Origin: Cellulomonas xiejunii
GTDB lineage: Bacteria; Actinomycetota; Actinomycetes; Actinomycetales; Cellulomonadaceae
Direction: 5' to 3'
DNA length: 64,000 nt
Assembly: GCF_024508315.1 (NCBI RefSeq)
Contig: NZ_CP101987.1
Coordinates: 1,612,001 to 1,676,000 of the forward strand
The translations under genes and the position numbers were made by a program. How positions within the stretch are numbered: position 1 is the stretch's first letter; every line of letters starts with the position of its first letter. Of this stretch, positions 37,798 through 47,000 are shown in pieces. The notes beneath the pieces were generated by a model. It was not told where the DNA came from. It made no database searches and was given only the letters and a program-made list of their open reading frames with translations.

Positions 37798-38112
37798 TCA
37801 GGGCATGCCGAGCAACCGCAGCCCGGCCGCGGTGGCGGCCGCCAGGACGACGACCACGACGAACGGTGCGCGGAGCACGAGCGCCACAGCCGCCACACCG
37901 AGGGCGGGCAGCCGCGCGTCGACGACGACCTGGCCACCGCTCGTCGACGTCTGCACGGCCACGAGCGCGGACAGCAGCGCGACCGTGACCAGCGCGGCGA
38001 CGCGGGCGACCCGCGGCTGGGCGAGCCAGTGCTCGGGCAGGACGTGGCCCGCGAGCTTGATCGCCAGGCACGCCAGCCCTGCGAGCAGGACGGCGCCCCA
38101 CAGCGGGGTCAC
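37798..38112 (-). CDS. azlD: AzlD-like small subunit of a branched-chain amino acid exporter
   Basis: A 104-residue membrane protein with about four helices (TPLWGAVLLAGLACLAIKLAG, VAALVTVALLSALVAV, LPALGVAAVALVLRAPFVVVVVLAAATAAGL). Size and helix pattern fit AzlD, the partner of AzlC. GTG 38112 overlaps the azlC stop (GTGA), the usual azlCD arrangement. Confidence 0.82.
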   Translation of the reverse strand: MTPLWGAVLLAGLACLAIKLAGHVLPEHWLAQPRVARVAALVTVALLSALVAVQTSTSGGQVVVDARLPALGVAAVALVLRAPFVVVVVLAAATAAGLRLLGMP

Positions 38113-38804
38113 GCCGCCGCTCCGGTTGCCGGACGCTGGTCCTGCGTGAGGAGCCCGACGACGACCGCGACGAGCGCGGCCAGGAGCACCGGGACCCCCG
38201 CCGGGAGCACGGGCGTGGTGGCCAGGGCGACGACGACGGCTGCCGCGGCGACCCCCTGGGCCGTGCGGGAGGCCAGGCGGGGCCAGACGAGGGCCAGGAA
38301 GGCCGCGCCGGCGGCTGCGTCGAGGCCGTAGGCGCGCGGGTCGCCGAGCCGGTCGCCGGCCACCGCGCCCAGGAGCGTGAAGAGGTTCCACAGCACCAGG
38401 ACGCCCACGCCCGTCCACCAGAACCCGACGCGCGCCGCACGGCGGGACGGCTGGGCGGTCGCCACCGCGGTCGACTCGTCGATCGTCACGTGCGCAGCCG
38501 GCAGCCGCCAGCGCCACGGCAGGTCGAGCAGCGGGGTGAGCTGGGCGCCGTACAGGCCGTTGCGCGCACCCAGCATCGCCGCGGACGCGACGGCGGCCCC
38601 GACGGCACCGCCTGCCCCGACGACGCCGATGAACGCGAACTGGGAGCCACCGGAGAACATCAGCAGGCTCAGGGCCATCGTCTGCGGGACGCTCAGCCCT
38701 GCCGCGACCGACAGCGCCCCGAAGGACACGCCGTACAGGCCCGTCGCGACCGACACGGACACCGCCTGCCGACGTGCGGCGGCGACGGGGTCGTACGGGG
38801 TCAC
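38109..38804 (-). CDS. azlC: AzlC-like large subunit of a branched-chain amino acid exporter
   Basis: A 231-residue membrane protein with about six helices and the family-typical YGVSFGALSVAAGLSVPQTMALSLLMFSGGSQFAFIG segment. With AzlD it is predicted to export branched-chain or structurally related amino acids. GTG 38804 is preceded by GACAGT at six bases. No dedicated regulator is adjacent. Confidence 0.88.
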   Translation of the reverse strand: MTPYDPVAAARRQAVSVSVATGLYGVSFGALSVAAGLSVPQTMALSLLMFSGGSQFAFIGVVGAGGAVGAAVASAAMLGARNGLYGAQLTPLLDLPWRWRLPAAHVTIDESTAVATAQPSRRAARVGFWWTGVGVLVLWNLFTLLGAVAGDRLGDPRAYGLDAAAGAAFLALVWPRLASRTAQGVAAAAVVVALATTPVLPAGVPVLLAALVAVVVGLLTQDQRPATGAAA

Positions 38805-38810
38805 GGCGTC

Positions 38811-38816
38811 ACTGTC
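38811..38816 (-). promoter_or_regulatory. -10-like hexamer, azlC
   Basis: GACAGT (minus strand) ends six bases before GTG 38804. Confidence 0.3.
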
Positions 38817-38891
38817 GCACAGGGACCGCAGGCGGCCGGCGCTGCCGGAGCACCGCGTCGCGCGGACGGCACCGGGTCCCCGCGCGGTGCG

Positions 38892-40361
38892 TCAGAGCGC
38901 GACGTAGACGGGCTCCAGGTACTCCTCGAGCCCGAGCTCGCCGCCCTCGCGTCCGAGCCCGGACATCTTCACGCCGCCGAACGGGGCGCTCGCGTCGGAC
39001 ACCATGCCGCGGTTGATGCCGACCATGCCGGCCTCGAGCTCCTCGGCGAGCCGCATCGCACGTCCGACGTCCCGCGTGTACGCGTACGCGACGAGGCCGA
39101 ACGGTGTGCCGTTGGCGAGCCGCAGCGCCTCGTCCTCGTCGCCGAACGTGACGACCGGGGCGACGGGCCCGAACGTCTCCTCGGTGACGACCCGCGCGTC
39201 GGGCGAGACCTTCGTCAGCACGGTGGGCTGGAAGAAGTACCCGTCGCGTCGCGGCGTGCCGCCGCCAGTCCTGATGCGTGCGCCGCCGTCCGTGGCCTGC
39301 GCGACCACCTCGGCCACGCGCTCGACCGCGGAGCGCTCGATGAGCGGACCGACGGTGACACCGGCATCCGCGCCGTGGCCGAGGACCAGCCCCTCGAACG
39401 CCGAGGTCAGCCGCCGCGAGAACTCGTCGGCCACCGACGCGTGGACGAGGAACCTGTTGGCGGCGACGCACGTTTGGCCGGAGTTGCGCATCTTGGCCTG
39501 CACGGCGCCCTCGACCGCGGCGTCGAGGTCCGCGTCGGCGAACACGAGGAACGGCGCGTTCCCCCCGAGCTCCATGGACGTCCGCAGCACCGACGGCGCG
39601 GCGGCGGCCAGCAGCGTCGCGCCGACCTGGGTCGAGCCGGTGAACGAGAGCTTGCGCAGGCGGGGGTCGGCCAGGAGCGGCTCGCTGATCCGTCGCGCCG
39701 ACGACGACGCGACGACGTTGAGGACCCCGGTCGGCAGGTCCCGGGCCTCGAGCTCCGCGCGGATGATCTCCGCGACGTACAGCGTCGTCAGCGGGGTGAG
39801 CTGCGCCGGCTTGACGACGCACGTGCATCCCGCGGCGAGCGCCGGCGCGACCTTGCGGGCGATCATCGCGATGGGGAAGTTCCACGGTGCGATGAGCAGC
39901 GCGGGCCCCACGGGTCGCCGCAGCACGAGCTGGTGGTGCGTCCCGGCGGGGGCGCGTCGCGCGAGCCCGTCGACGCGCACGGCCTGCTCGCTGTACCAGC
40001 GGACGTACTCGGCGGCGTACGCGACCTCGGCGCGCGACTCCGCGAGCGGCTTGCCGCCCTCGAACGTCACGAGGGCGGCGATGTCCTCGGTGCGCGCGGT
40101 CAGGACCTCGTACACGGCGCGCAGCAGGTCGGAGCGCACGCGCGGTGCCGTGCGCCGCCAGGGGCCGAACGCCTCGACCGCGGCGTCCAGCGCGTCGCGC
40201 GCGTCGTCCTCGCCGCCGTCGGCCACCTCGAAGATCGTGCGGGCCGTGGCGGGGTCCTCGACCTCGAACGTCGCGCCCGACCGTGCGGGTCGCCAGCGGC
40301 CACCGACCAGCATGCCCGTGGGGACGTGGGCGGCGACGGTGGGCGGCAGCGACCGGCTCAT
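38892..40361 (-). CDS. gabD: Succinate-semialdehyde dehydrogenase
   Basis: A 489-residue NAD(P)-dependent aldehyde dehydrogenase. The motifs are [35 protein letters not shown], the base Glu in [14 protein letters not shown] and the catalytic Cys in [17 protein letters not shown]. The [11 protein letters not shown] context is typical of GabD/SSADH. It would oxidise succinate semialdehyde from GABA transamination and so link to the polyamine locus at the left edge. ATG 40361 is preceded by GGGAGG and by CAGGAT at seven bases; MGGMSRS from 40370 is an alternative. It diverges from thyA across 35 bases. Confidence 0.85.
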   Translation of the reverse strand: MSRSLPPTVAAHVPTGMLVGGRWRPARSGATFEVEDPATARTIFEVADGGEDDARDALDAAVEAFGPWRRTAPRVRSDLLRAVYEVLTARTEDIAALVTFEGGKPLAESRAEVAYAAEYVRWYSEQAVRVDGLARRAPAGTHHQLVLRRPVGPALLIAPWNFPIAMIARKVAPALAAGCTCVVKPAQLTPLTTLYVAEIIRAELEARDLPTGVLNVVASSSARRISEPLLADPRLRKLSFTGSTQVGATLLAAAAPSVLRTSMELGGNAPFLVFADADLDAAVEGAVQAKMRNSGQTCVAANRFLVHASVADEFSRRLTSAFEGLVLGHGADAGVTVGPLIERSAVERVAEVVAQATDGGARIRTGGGTPRRDGYFFQPTVLTKVSPDARVVTEETFGPVAPVVTFGDEDEALRLANGTPFGLVAYAYTRDVGRAMRLAEELEAGMVGINRGMVSDASAPFGGVKMSGLGREGGELGLEEYLEPVYVAL

Positions 40362-40368
40362 GCCTCCC

Positions 40369-40374
40369 ATCCTG
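40369..40374 (-). promoter_or_regulatory. -10-like hexamer, gabD
   Basis: CAGGAT (minus strand) ends seven bases before ATG 40361. Confidence 0.35.
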
Positions 40375-40384
40375 GGGCCGCGCC

Positions 40385-40390
40385 TACGAT
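40385..40390 (+). promoter_or_regulatory. -10 hexamer, thyA
   Basis: TACGAT ends six bases before ATG 40397. The divergent gabD hexamer is only ten bases away, so the two promoters probably share binding space. Confidence 0.5.
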
Positions 40391-40396
40391 GTCGCC

Positions 40397-41233
40397 ATGA
40401 CGGAGCCGGGAGCAGCATCGAGCGACCTCACGACCGACGTCCCGACGCCGTACGAGGACCTGCTGCGTCTCGTCCTGGCGACCGGGACTCCGAAGGGTGA
40501 CCGCACCGGCACGGGGACGCGCTCGGTCTTCGGTCACCAGCTGCGGTACGACCTGCGGGCGGGGTTCCCGCTGGTGACCACCAAGCGGGTGTTCTTCCGC
40601 GGTGTGGCCGAGGAGCTGTTCTGGTTCCTGCGGGGCGAGTCGAACATCGCCTCCCTCGTCGAGCGGCGCGTACACATCTGGGACGAGTGGGCCGACGAGG
40701 ACGGCGAGCTGGGCCCTGTGTACGGGGTCCAGTGGCGCTCCTGGCCGACGCCCGACGGCGGGCACGTGGACCAGCTCGAGCGGCTGCTGGTCGAGCTGCG
40801 TGCGAACCCCGACTCGCGCAGGCACGTCGTCTCGGCGTGGAACGTCGCCGAGCTCGACCGCATGGCGCTGGTCCCGTGCCACGCGTTCTTCCAGCTCTAC
40901 GTCGCCGACGGCCGCCTGTCCTGCCAGGTGTACCAGCGCTCGGCGGACCTGTTCCTCGGCGTGCCCTTCAACCTCGCGTCGTACGCGCTGCTCACGCACA
41001 TGATCGCGCAGCAGGTGGACCTCGAGGTGGGTGACCTGGTGTGGACGGGTGGGGACTGCCACATCTACGACAACCACGTCGAGCAGGTGCGCGAGCAGCT
41101 CGCGCGCGACCCGTACCCGTACCCGTCGCTGGAGCTGCGGCGCGCGCCGTCGCTGTTCGAGTACACGTGGGACGACGTCGAGGTCCGCGGCTACCGCCAC
41201 CACCCGACGATCGCCGCCCCCGTGGCGGTCTGA
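40397..41233 (+). CDS. thyA: Thymidylate synthase
   Basis: A 278-residue folate-dependent enzyme converting dUMP to dTMP. The features are the phosphate-loop Arg in [42 protein letters not shown], the catalytic Cys in [26 protein letters not shown] and the C-terminal TIAAPVAV. It is followed three bases later by dihydrofolate reductase, which recycles its folate product. Confidence 0.97.
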   Translation: MTEPGAASSDLTTDVPTPYEDLLRLVLATGTPKGDRTGTGTRSVFGHQLRYDLRAGFPLVTTKRVFFRGVAEELFWFLRGESNIASLVERRVHIWDEWADEDGELGPVYGVQWRSWPTPDGGHVDQLERLLVELRANPDSRRHVVSAWNVAELDRMALVPCHAFFQLYVADGRLSCQVYQRSADLFLGVPFNLASYALLTHMIAQQVDLEVGDLVWTGGDCHIYDNHVEQVREQLARDPYPYPSLELRRAPSLFEYTWDDVEVRGYRHHPTIAAPVAV

Positions 41234-41236
41234 GGC

Positions 41237-41737
41237 GTGATCGGTCTGGTCTGGGCGCAGACGCCCGACGGCGTGATCGGCGCCGCCGGGACGATCCCGT
41301 GGCACGTGCCGGAGGACATGGCGCACTTCCGCGAGGTCACCGCGGGGGCCACGGTCGTCATGGGGCGCGCCACGTGGGAGTCGCTGCCCGAGCGGTTCCG
41401 GCCGCTGCCCGGCCGGCGCAACGTCGTGCTGTCGCGCGACCCGGCGTTCGACGCGCCGGGGGCGACCGTGCTCGACGACCTCGACGCCGCGCTGCGCAGC
41501 GCGGCCGACGTCTGGGTGATCGGCGGGGGAGCGGTCTACGCGAGCACCGTCGACCGCGCCGACCGGCTCGAGATCACGGTCGTCGACCTCGACGTGCCCG
41601 GCGACACGCGAGCGCCGGCCGTGGGCCCGGGCTGGCGGCTCGACTCCGGCGGCGACGGCGCGTCGTGGCTCGTCTCGCGCACGGGCACGCGCTACCGGTT
41701 CGACTCCTGGCGTCGCGAGGCCCCCGACGCCCGCTGA
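41237..41737 (+). CDS. folA: Dihydrofolate reductase
   Basis: A 166-residue NADPH-dependent reductase of dihydrofolate. The N-terminus MIGLVWAQTPDGVIGAAGTIPWHVPEDMAHFR has the catalytic acid in PEDMAHF. VVMGRATWESLPERFRPLPGRRNVVLSR and VWVIGGGAVYAS form the cofactor site. GTG 41237, three bases after thyA, implies one transcript with thyA. Confidence 0.96.
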   Translation: MIGLVWAQTPDGVIGAAGTIPWHVPEDMAHFREVTAGATVVMGRATWESLPERFRPLPGRRNVVLSRDPAFDAPGATVLDDLDAALRSAADVWVIGGGAVYASTVDRADRLEITVVDLDVPGDTRAPAVGPGWRLDSGGDGASWLVSRTGTRYRFDSWRREAPDAR

Positions 41738-41768
41738 AATCCCGCGACGCGCACCGTCGCGTGAGCGG

Positions 41769-41774
41769 TACCGT
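41769..41774 (+). promoter_or_regulatory. -10 hexamer, dapA
   Basis: TACCGT ends six bases before ATG 41781. Confidence 0.45.
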
Positions 41775-41780
41775 GGGCCC

Positions 41781-42710
41781 ATGCCCGCCGTGACCTCCGC
41801 CACCCACCCGTTCGGGTCGCTGCTGTCCGCCATGGTCACCCCGATGACCCCGGACGGCGCCGTCGACCTCGAGGCCGCGGTCCGGCTCGCGAAGCACCTC
41901 GTCGACGCGGGCCACGACGGCCTCGTGCTGAACGGCACCACGGGCGAGGCGCCCACGACGCACGCCCCCGAGAAGGCCGAGATCGTCACGGCCGTCGTGG
42001 AGGCCGTCGGTGACCGGGCGTTCGTGGTCGCCGGTGCGGGCTCCAACGACACCGCGCACGCCGTCCGGATGGCCGAGCAGGCTGCCGAGGCCGGCGCGCA
42101 CGGGCTGCTCGTCGTCACGCCGTACTACTCGCGTCCGTCGCAGGACGGCGTGGTCGCCCACGTCACGGCGGTCGCGGACGCGACGGACCTGCCGGTCATG
42201 CTGTACGACGTCCCCGGGCGCTGCGGGCTCCGGCTCGCGCCCGCCACCATCGACCGCCTCGCCGCGCACGAGCGCGTCGTCGCCATGAAGGACGCGACGG
42301 GTGACGTCGTCGCTGCGGCCGACGCCCTCGTCCGGACGGGCCTGGCCTGGTACAGCGGCGACGACCTGCTGGCACTGTCGTTCCTCGCCCACGGCGCGGT
42401 GGGCCTCGTCGGTGTCGCGACGCAGGCGGCCCCGCTCGGGTACGCCCAGCTGTTCGACGCCTGGCGTGCCGGGGACGCGGCGGGTGCCCTCGACGCCTTC
42501 CGCTCGCTGCTCCCGGTCGCGACGGCGCTCAACGGCGCCGGCTTCCAGGCGCCCGCGGCGAAGGCGGCGCTCGTCGAGCTGGGCGTCCTGCGCAGCCGGG
42601 CGACGCGGCTGCCCCTCCTCCCGTTCAGCGACGAGGAGGCGGCCGACGTGCGCGCCGGCCTGGTGGCCGGCGGCCTCCTGGACGTCGTCCCCGGCACCGA
42701 TCGCGCGTGA
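41781..42710 (+). CDS. dapA: 4-hydroxy-tetrahydrodipicolinate synthase
   Basis: A 309-residue class I aldolase-type enzyme, first committed step of lysine/diaminopimelate synthesis. The features are LNGTTGEAPTTHAPEK, the active-site Tyr in VVTPYYSRPSQDG and the Schiff-base Lys in RVVAMKDATGDV. The adjacent dapA-rnj pair is conserved in actinobacteria. GAPT replaces the common GESPTL, a minor change in a conserved loop. Confidence 0.96.
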   Translation: MPAVTSATHPFGSLLSAMVTPMTPDGAVDLEAAVRLAKHLVDAGHDGLVLNGTTGEAPTTHAPEKAEIVTAVVEAVGDRAFVVAGAGSNDTAHAVRMAEQAAEAGAHGLLVVTPYYSRPSQDGVVAHVTAVADATDLPVMLYDVPGRCGLRLAPATIDRLAAHERVVAMKDATGDVVAAADALVRTGLAWYSGDDLLALSFLAHGAVGLVGVATQAAPLGYAQLFDAWRAGDAAGALDAFRSLLPVATALNGAGFQAPAAKAALVELGVLRSRATRLPLLPFSDEEAADVRAGLVAGGLLDVVPGTDRA

Positions 42711-42747
42711 CGCACCGGTCGGCACCCACCGATCCCTCAGGAGCTCC

Positions 42748-44433
42748 ATGAGTCACCCGCACCCGGACCTGACGCTGCCGCCGCCGCTCCCGGAGGGCGG
42801 TCTGCGGATCGTCCCGCTCGGCGGGCTGGGTGAGGTCGGACGCAACATGGCCGTGCTCGAGCACGCCGGTCGGCTGCTCGTCATCGACTGCGGCGTCCTC
42901 TTCCCCGAGGACCACCAGCCCGGCGTCGACCTGATCCTCCCGGACTTCGACTACATCCGGGACCGCCTGGACGACATCGACGCGATCGTGCTGACGCACG
43001 GCCACGAGGACCACATCGGTGCCGTGCCGTACCTGCTGCGGCTGCGCGGCGACATCCCGCTGGTCGGCTCCCAGCTGACGCTCGCCTTCGTCGAGGCGAA
43101 GCTCAAGGAGCATCGGATCGCCCCGCTGACCCTCACGGTGCGCGAGGGGCAGGTCGAGCAGCTCGGCCCGTTCGAGTGCGAGTTCGTCGCCGTGAACCAC
43201 TCGATCCCCGACGCGCTCGCGGTCGCCGTCCACACGCCCGCCGGCACCGTGCTGCACACGGGCGACTTCAAGATGGACCAGCTCCCGCTCGACGGACGCA
43301 TCACCGACCTGCGCGCCTTCGCCCGCCTCGGCGAGCGGGGCGTCGACCTGTTCATGGTCGACTCCACGAACGCGGAGGTGCCCGGGTTCGTCACACCCGA
43401 GCGGGAGATCGGTCCGGTGCTCGAGCAGGTGTTCGCGGAGTCGACCGGGCGCGTCGTCGTGGCGTCGTTCGCGTCGCACGTCCACCGTGTCCAGCAGGTC
43501 GTCGACGCGGCCGCCGCGAACGGGCGCAAGGTCGCCCTGGTCGGCCGGTCGATGGTCCGCAACATGGGTATCGCCGCCGAGCTCGGCTACCTGCGGGTGC
43601 CCGACGGGCTCCTGGTCGACCAGAAGCAGATCGAGAAGCTGCCCGACGACCGCGTGGTCCTCATGTGCACCGGTTCGCAGGGGGAGCCCATGGCGGCGCT
43701 GTCGCGGATCGCGAACGGTGACCACCGGGTCTCCGTCGGCACGGGTGACACGGTGGTCCTCGCGTCGAGCCTCATCCCCGGCAACGAGAACGCCGTCTTC
43801 CGTGTCATCAACGGCCTCATGCGGCTGGGCGCGCGCGTCGTGCACTCGGGCAACGCGAAGGTGCACGTCTCCGGCCACGCGAGCGCCGGCGAGCTCCTGT
43901 ACTGCTACAACATCCTGCGGCCGCGCAACGTGATGCCCGTCCACGGCGAGGTGCGTCACCTCATCGCCAACGGCGCGCTCGCGGTGAAGTCGGGTGTACC
44001 GGCGGACAGGGTCGTCCTGGCGGAGGACGGCGTCGTGGTCGACCTCGTCGACGGTCGTGCGCAGGTCGTCGGGGCCGTGCCCTGCGGGTACGTGTACGTC
44101 GACGGGTCGAGCGTCGGGGAGCTCACGGAGGTCGAGCTCAAGGACCGTCGGATCCTCGGTGACGAGGGGTTCGTCTCGATCTTCGCGGTGGTGTCCTCCG
44201 CTGATGGCACGGTGCTCGCGGGCCCGCAGATCCACGCCCGGGGTGTCGCGGAGCAGGACGGCGTCTTCGACGAGATCCTGCCCGTGCTCACCGAGGCGCT
44301 CGAGGAGGCGACGCGTGCCGGCGCGACCGACACCCACCAGCTGCAGCAGGTGATGCGTCGGGTCGTCGGTCGCTGGGTGTCCAACAAGCTGCGTCGCCGG
44401 CCGATGATCATCCCCGTGGTCGTCGAGGCCTGA
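42748..44433 (+). CDS. rnj: Ribonuclease J
   Basis: A 561-residue metallo-beta-lactamase/beta-CASP ribonuclease for RNA maturation and decay. The zinc motif HGHEDH is at residues 84-89, later ligands are in HTGDFKMD, and the beta-CASP region runs about 220-420 (CTGSQGEPMAALSRIANGDH, SGHASAGELLY). The C-terminal domain begins about residue 450. ATG 42748 follows CAGGAG. With pnp in the same region, two major RNA-decay enzymes are encoded within 13 kb. Confidence 0.95.
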   Translation: MSHPHPDLTLPPPLPEGGLRIVPLGGLGEVGRNMAVLEHAGRLLVIDCGVLFPEDHQPGVDLILPDFDYIRDRLDDIDAIVLTHGHEDHIGAVPYLLRLRGDIPLVGSQLTLAFVEAKLKEHRIAPLTLTVREGQVEQLGPFECEFVAVNHSIPDALAVAVHTPAGTVLHTGDFKMDQLPLDGRITDLRAFARLGERGVDLFMVDSTNAEVPGFVTPEREIGPVLEQVFAESTGRVVVASFASHVHRVQQVVDAAAANGRKVALVGRSMVRNMGIAAELGYLRVPDGLLVDQKQIEKLPDDRVVLMCTGSQGEPMAALSRIANGDHRVSVGTGDTVVLASSLIPGNENAVFRVINGLMRLGARVVHSGNAKVHVSGHASAGELLYCYNILRPRNVMPVHGEVRHLIANGALAVKSGVPADRVVLAEDGVVVDLVDGRAQVVGAVPCGYVYVDGSSVGELTEVELKDRRILGDEGFVSIFAVVSSADGTVLAGPQIHARGVAEQDGVFDEILPVLTEALEEATRAGATDTHQLQQVMRRVVGRWVSNKLRRRPMIIPVVVEA

Positions 44434-44480
44434 TCCGCTGACGAGGCCCCGGGCGTCCCAGCGCGTCCCGGCCACCCGGC

Positions 44481-45629
44481 TCAGGCCGGCCGCTTGCCCC
44501 GGAACTCCGCGAGGCGCTCGTGCTCCGTCGCGACGGCCCCGCGCGTGGCCGCGTCCCACGTCGTCCAGGGGTCGACCTCGAGGGCGAGGCGGGCGCCGCG
44601 GGCACGCGGGCGCCAGGTGCCGACGACCTCGCCGTCCCGCAGCACGGCGCCCGGCCGGCCGAGCGCCGGCCACAGCGCGGCACGTCGCGGTGCGTCCGGC
44701 ACGAGGAGCTCGCGGTCCCGCGCCTGCAGGAACAGGTCGTACGGGCCGAGGAGCCGCACGGGCGTCGGTGCCCTGTCGTGGGCCGCGGCGAGCGCGTCGG
44801 CGTCCGCGGTGAGGACGCTGCGTGGCTCTCCTGCCACGTCGACCGCGTGGACGTCCTGCGGCCAGCGCGCCGTCACGTCGCTCACCGGGGCGTCCAGGTA
44901 CGCCGCGACGAGACGGGGCGTCGACGGCCCCAGGAGGTGCAGGGCCGTGCGGACGACGTCGTGCCGCCCGCCCGGGGCGGGCGGGTCCGTGCGGCCGACG
45001 GCGTCGGGCGGCCAGCCGGCCACCCGACGCAGCACCGGCGGTGAGGTCCCCGGCACGAGCTCCAGGCCCCCGTGCAGCGCGGCGAGGCGGAACGTCTGCT
45101 CGTACACGTGCGTCGCGCCGCACGTGCGGCACCACCGCAGGTAGGGCTCGGGCAACCGGGACGTCAGGGCGGTCGACACCGCGCCCTTCGGCATCGGCGT
45201 CGTCACGACGTCCCGCATGGTGCGTGCTGCGGTGGCGAGCGCGTCGCGCGGGTCGATGCCGGCCGCGCGCAGGGGGCGCGCGGCGTCGAAGACCCGCTGC
45301 GCGGCGTCACGCGCCGACCAGGGGCGCACCGCGGCCTCGACGGCCTCCAGCTCGTCCCGCCGGTAGGCGTGCGGAGCGCCGCGCAGGGTCCAGGCGAGCG
45401 CGAGAGCGTCGGGCAGCTCGCCCGCGCGCACCTCCGCACCGCGCAGCGCGAGCGCCCACAGCGCCCCGTCGGGTCCCGTGTCCTGCACGCCGGCGTCCAG
45501 CACGGTCGGGTCCAGCACGGTCGGGGCCAGCGGGTCCGCGCTCGGCGCCGGCCCGGCGTCGAGCTGCTGTGCGTGCACGCGGTACCGAAGGACCGCCGCG
45601 CGGGTCGCACCGGGGACGGCTGACGTCAT
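44481..45629 (-). CDS. Winged-helix DNA-binding protein, AlkZ/YcaQ-like
   Basis: A 382-residue protein of the HTH_42 family, which includes the DNA glycosylases AlkZ and YcaQ. It begins MTSAVPGATRAAVLRYRVHAQQLDAG; the QQLD at residues 21-24 lies where such enzymes carry their catalytic Q-x-Q or Q-x-D pair. A CxxC is seen in YLRWCRTCGATHVYEQTFRLAAL, and the end is RPRARGARLALEVDPW. Glycosylase activity is an inference. Residues about 35-47 contain a recent in-frame pentapeptide duplication (PTVLD twice). ATG 45629 has CACGAT at six bases. Confidence 0.75.
   Translation of the reverse strand: MTSAVPGATRAAVLRYRVHAQQLDAGPAPSADPLAPTVLDPTVLDAGVQDTGPDGALWALALRGAEVRAGELPDALALAWTLRGAPHAYRRDELEAVEAAVRPWSARDAAQRVFDAARPLRAAGIDPRDALATAARTMRDVVTTPMPKGAVSTALTSRLPEPYLRWCRTCGATHVYEQTFRLAALHGGLELVPGTSPPVLRRVAGWPPDAVGRTDPPAPGGRHDVVRTALHLLGPSTPRLVAAYLDAPVSDVTARWPQDVHAVDVAGEPRSVLTADADALAAAHDRAPTPVRLLGPYDLFLQARDRELLVPDAPRRAALWPALGRPGAVLRDGEVVGTWRPRARGARLALEVDPWTTWDAATRGAVATEHERLAEFRGKRPA
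45495..45524. repeat. In-frame 15-bp tandem duplication
   Basis: GTCCAGCACGGTCGG occurs twice without a gap (45495-45509 and 45510-45524) inside the winged-helix gene, adding five residues. Confidence 0.9.
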
Positions 45630-45635
45630 ACGCCG

Positions 45636-45641
45636 ATCGTG
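45636..45641 (-). promoter_or_regulatory. -10-like hexamer, winged-helix gene
   Basis: CACGAT (minus strand), the same hexamer as at the lrp gene, ends six bases before ATG 45629. Confidence 0.4.
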
Positions 45642-45730
45642 GCACCGGCCCCCGACACCGGCGACCGACGGCCGCAGGCGTCGGGGTGGGGGAGCGTGGC
45701 CCCCGATCGCGCACCTGCCCGGGCGCTCGG

Positions 45731-46420
45731 CTACGCGGTCCGGGGGCCGTCCGGGTCGTCGGCGCCGTGCGTCGCGGCGCGCAGCAGACCGGGTCCCGCG
45801 CCGCGCAGCGTGGCGACGTAGCGGGCGTCGCGCTCGTGCGGGGGCCAGGGGAGCAGGCCGTCGATCTCGAGCATCACCCAGCCGTGGGTGAGCGCCCACA
45901 GCCCGGTCGCGCCGGCCGCCGCCGCGTCGCCGTCGGCGCTGCCGACGCTGCCGGGGTGGTCGGGGCCGTCGGGGTCGAGCGGTGCGGCGGCGGCTGCGGC
46001 GAGCACGCGGGTGACCGCGTCGCGGAGCACGACGAACGTGGGCACCTCGCTGACAGGCCCGCTCGCGGGGTGGCGGACCCCGGCACCGGGGCGCGCGAAC
46101 ATGACGCGGTACGCCTGCGGCTCGTCGAGCGCGAACCGGCGATAGGCCACCCCGAGCGCGAGCAGGTCGGCGCCCGGCTCGCCCGTGGCGGGCGCGTCGC
46201 GCAGGCGCGCGGCGAACCGGGCCGCCGCGCGGTCACCGACGGCCTGCAGGAGAGCGTCGCGACCGCCGAACAGCGCGTACACGGCGCTGGACGACGTGCC
46301 GGCCCGTGCGGCGGCGTCGCGGACGGTGAGCGCGGCGGCCCCGTCGTCGGCGACGGCACGGGTCGCCTCGTCGAGGAGCCGCTCGCGCAGGGCGTCGTCG
46401 TGGGTGCGGGGGCGGGCCAT
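45731..46420 (-). CDS. TetR family transcriptional regulator
   Basis: A 229-residue repressor. The N-terminal helix-turn-helix is LTVRDAAARAGTSSSAVYALFGGRDALLQAVGD (about 35-67). The C-terminal ligand domain contains RRFALDEPQAYRVMFARPG, a TetR C-terminal type common in actinobacteria. It diverges from a small membrane protein; the 74-base gap holds two palindromes that are good operator candidates for self-regulation and control of the neighbour. ATG 46420 has TATCCT at six bases. Confidence 0.88.
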   Translation of the reverse strand: MARPRTHDDALRERLLDEATRAVADDGAAALTVRDAAARAGTSSSAVYALFGGRDALLQAVGDRAAARFAARLRDAPATGEPGADLLALGVAYRRFALDEPQAYRVMFARPGAGVRHPASGPVSEVPTFVVLRDAVTRVLAAAAAAPLDPDGPDHPGSVGSADGDAAAAGATGLWALTHGWVMLEIDGLLPWPPHERDARYVATLRGAGPGLLRAATHGADDPDGPRTA

Positions 46421-46426
46421 GTCCTG

Positions 46427-46432
46427 AGGATA
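46427..46432 (-). promoter_or_regulatory. -10 hexamer, tetR-type gene
   Basis: TATCCT (minus strand) ends six bases before ATG 46420. Confidence 0.5.
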
Positions 46433-46452
46433 GGGGCCTTGACACCCGTCGC

Positions 46453-46478
46453 GTAACGATGTTGTGTAACAGTGTTAC
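46453..46478. promoter_or_regulatory. Two tandem palindromes, candidate TetR operator
   Basis: GTAACAGTGTTAC (46466-46478) is a perfect five-base inverted repeat around AGT. GTAACGATGTTGT (46453-46465) is a directly adjacent, slightly diverged copy with a 13-base period. The stretch is strikingly A/T-rich for this window. Confidence 0.6.
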
Positions 46479-46494
46479 GAAAGGACGTGGCCCC

Positions 46495-46905
46495 ATGATC
46501 GAGCTCGCCGACGCTGCGCGCAGCACTGCGGGGGTGGCGGCCCTCGCGGTCGTCACGATCGAGTCCGGCGGGTGGTTCCTGCTGCGGGTCGCCACCGGCC
46601 ACGCACCGGCCACCGACTTCCAGCGCTCCTTCTACCGGGCCGGGCACGCCCATGCCGGTGTGCTGGTCACCCTCGGACTGGTATGCCTCCTGCTCGGGGA
46701 GGCGACGTCCCTCACCGGGGGCTGGCGGTGGCTCGCGCAGACCGGCGTGCTCGTCGGCGCCGTGCTGCTGCCGGCCGGGTTCTTCCTGTCGGCCGCGGGG
46801 GCCGGCCGGACCCGGCCCAACCGGCTCGTCGCCCTGCTGCCGCTCGGCGCGGCGGCCGTCGCGGCGGGCGTCGTGACCCTCGGCATCGGGCTGCTGACCG
46901 CCTGA
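46495..46905 (+). CDS. Small four-helix membrane protein
   Basis: A 136-residue integral membrane protein with four hydrophobic segments (about residues 10-30, 48-68, 75-100 and 110-134) and a short polar stretch [16 protein letters not shown] after the first. I recognise no family. It is divergent from a TetR regulator with shared palindromes, the usual layout of a regulator and its target transporter or stress protein. ATG 46495 follows AAAGGACG. Confidence 0.7.
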   Translation: MIELADAARSTAGVAALAVVTIESGGWFLLRVATGHAPATDFQRSFYRAGHAHAGVLVTLGLVCLLLGEATSLTGGWRWLAQTGVLVGAVLLPAGFFLSAAGAGRTRPNRLVALLPLGAAAVAAGVVTLGIGLLTA

Positions 46906-46987
46906 GGAGCCCGGATTCACTCGGGAGTGGCGTGTGCCACCGGGCGACACGACCCCGAGTCGGCGGGGGAGCGGCGCCCGGTGCGGC

Positions 46988-46993
46988 TACCGT
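46988..46993 (+). promoter_or_regulatory. -10 hexamer, ftsK
   Basis: TACCGT ends seven bases before ATG 47001. Confidence 0.4.
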
Positions 46994-47000
46994 GAGGACC

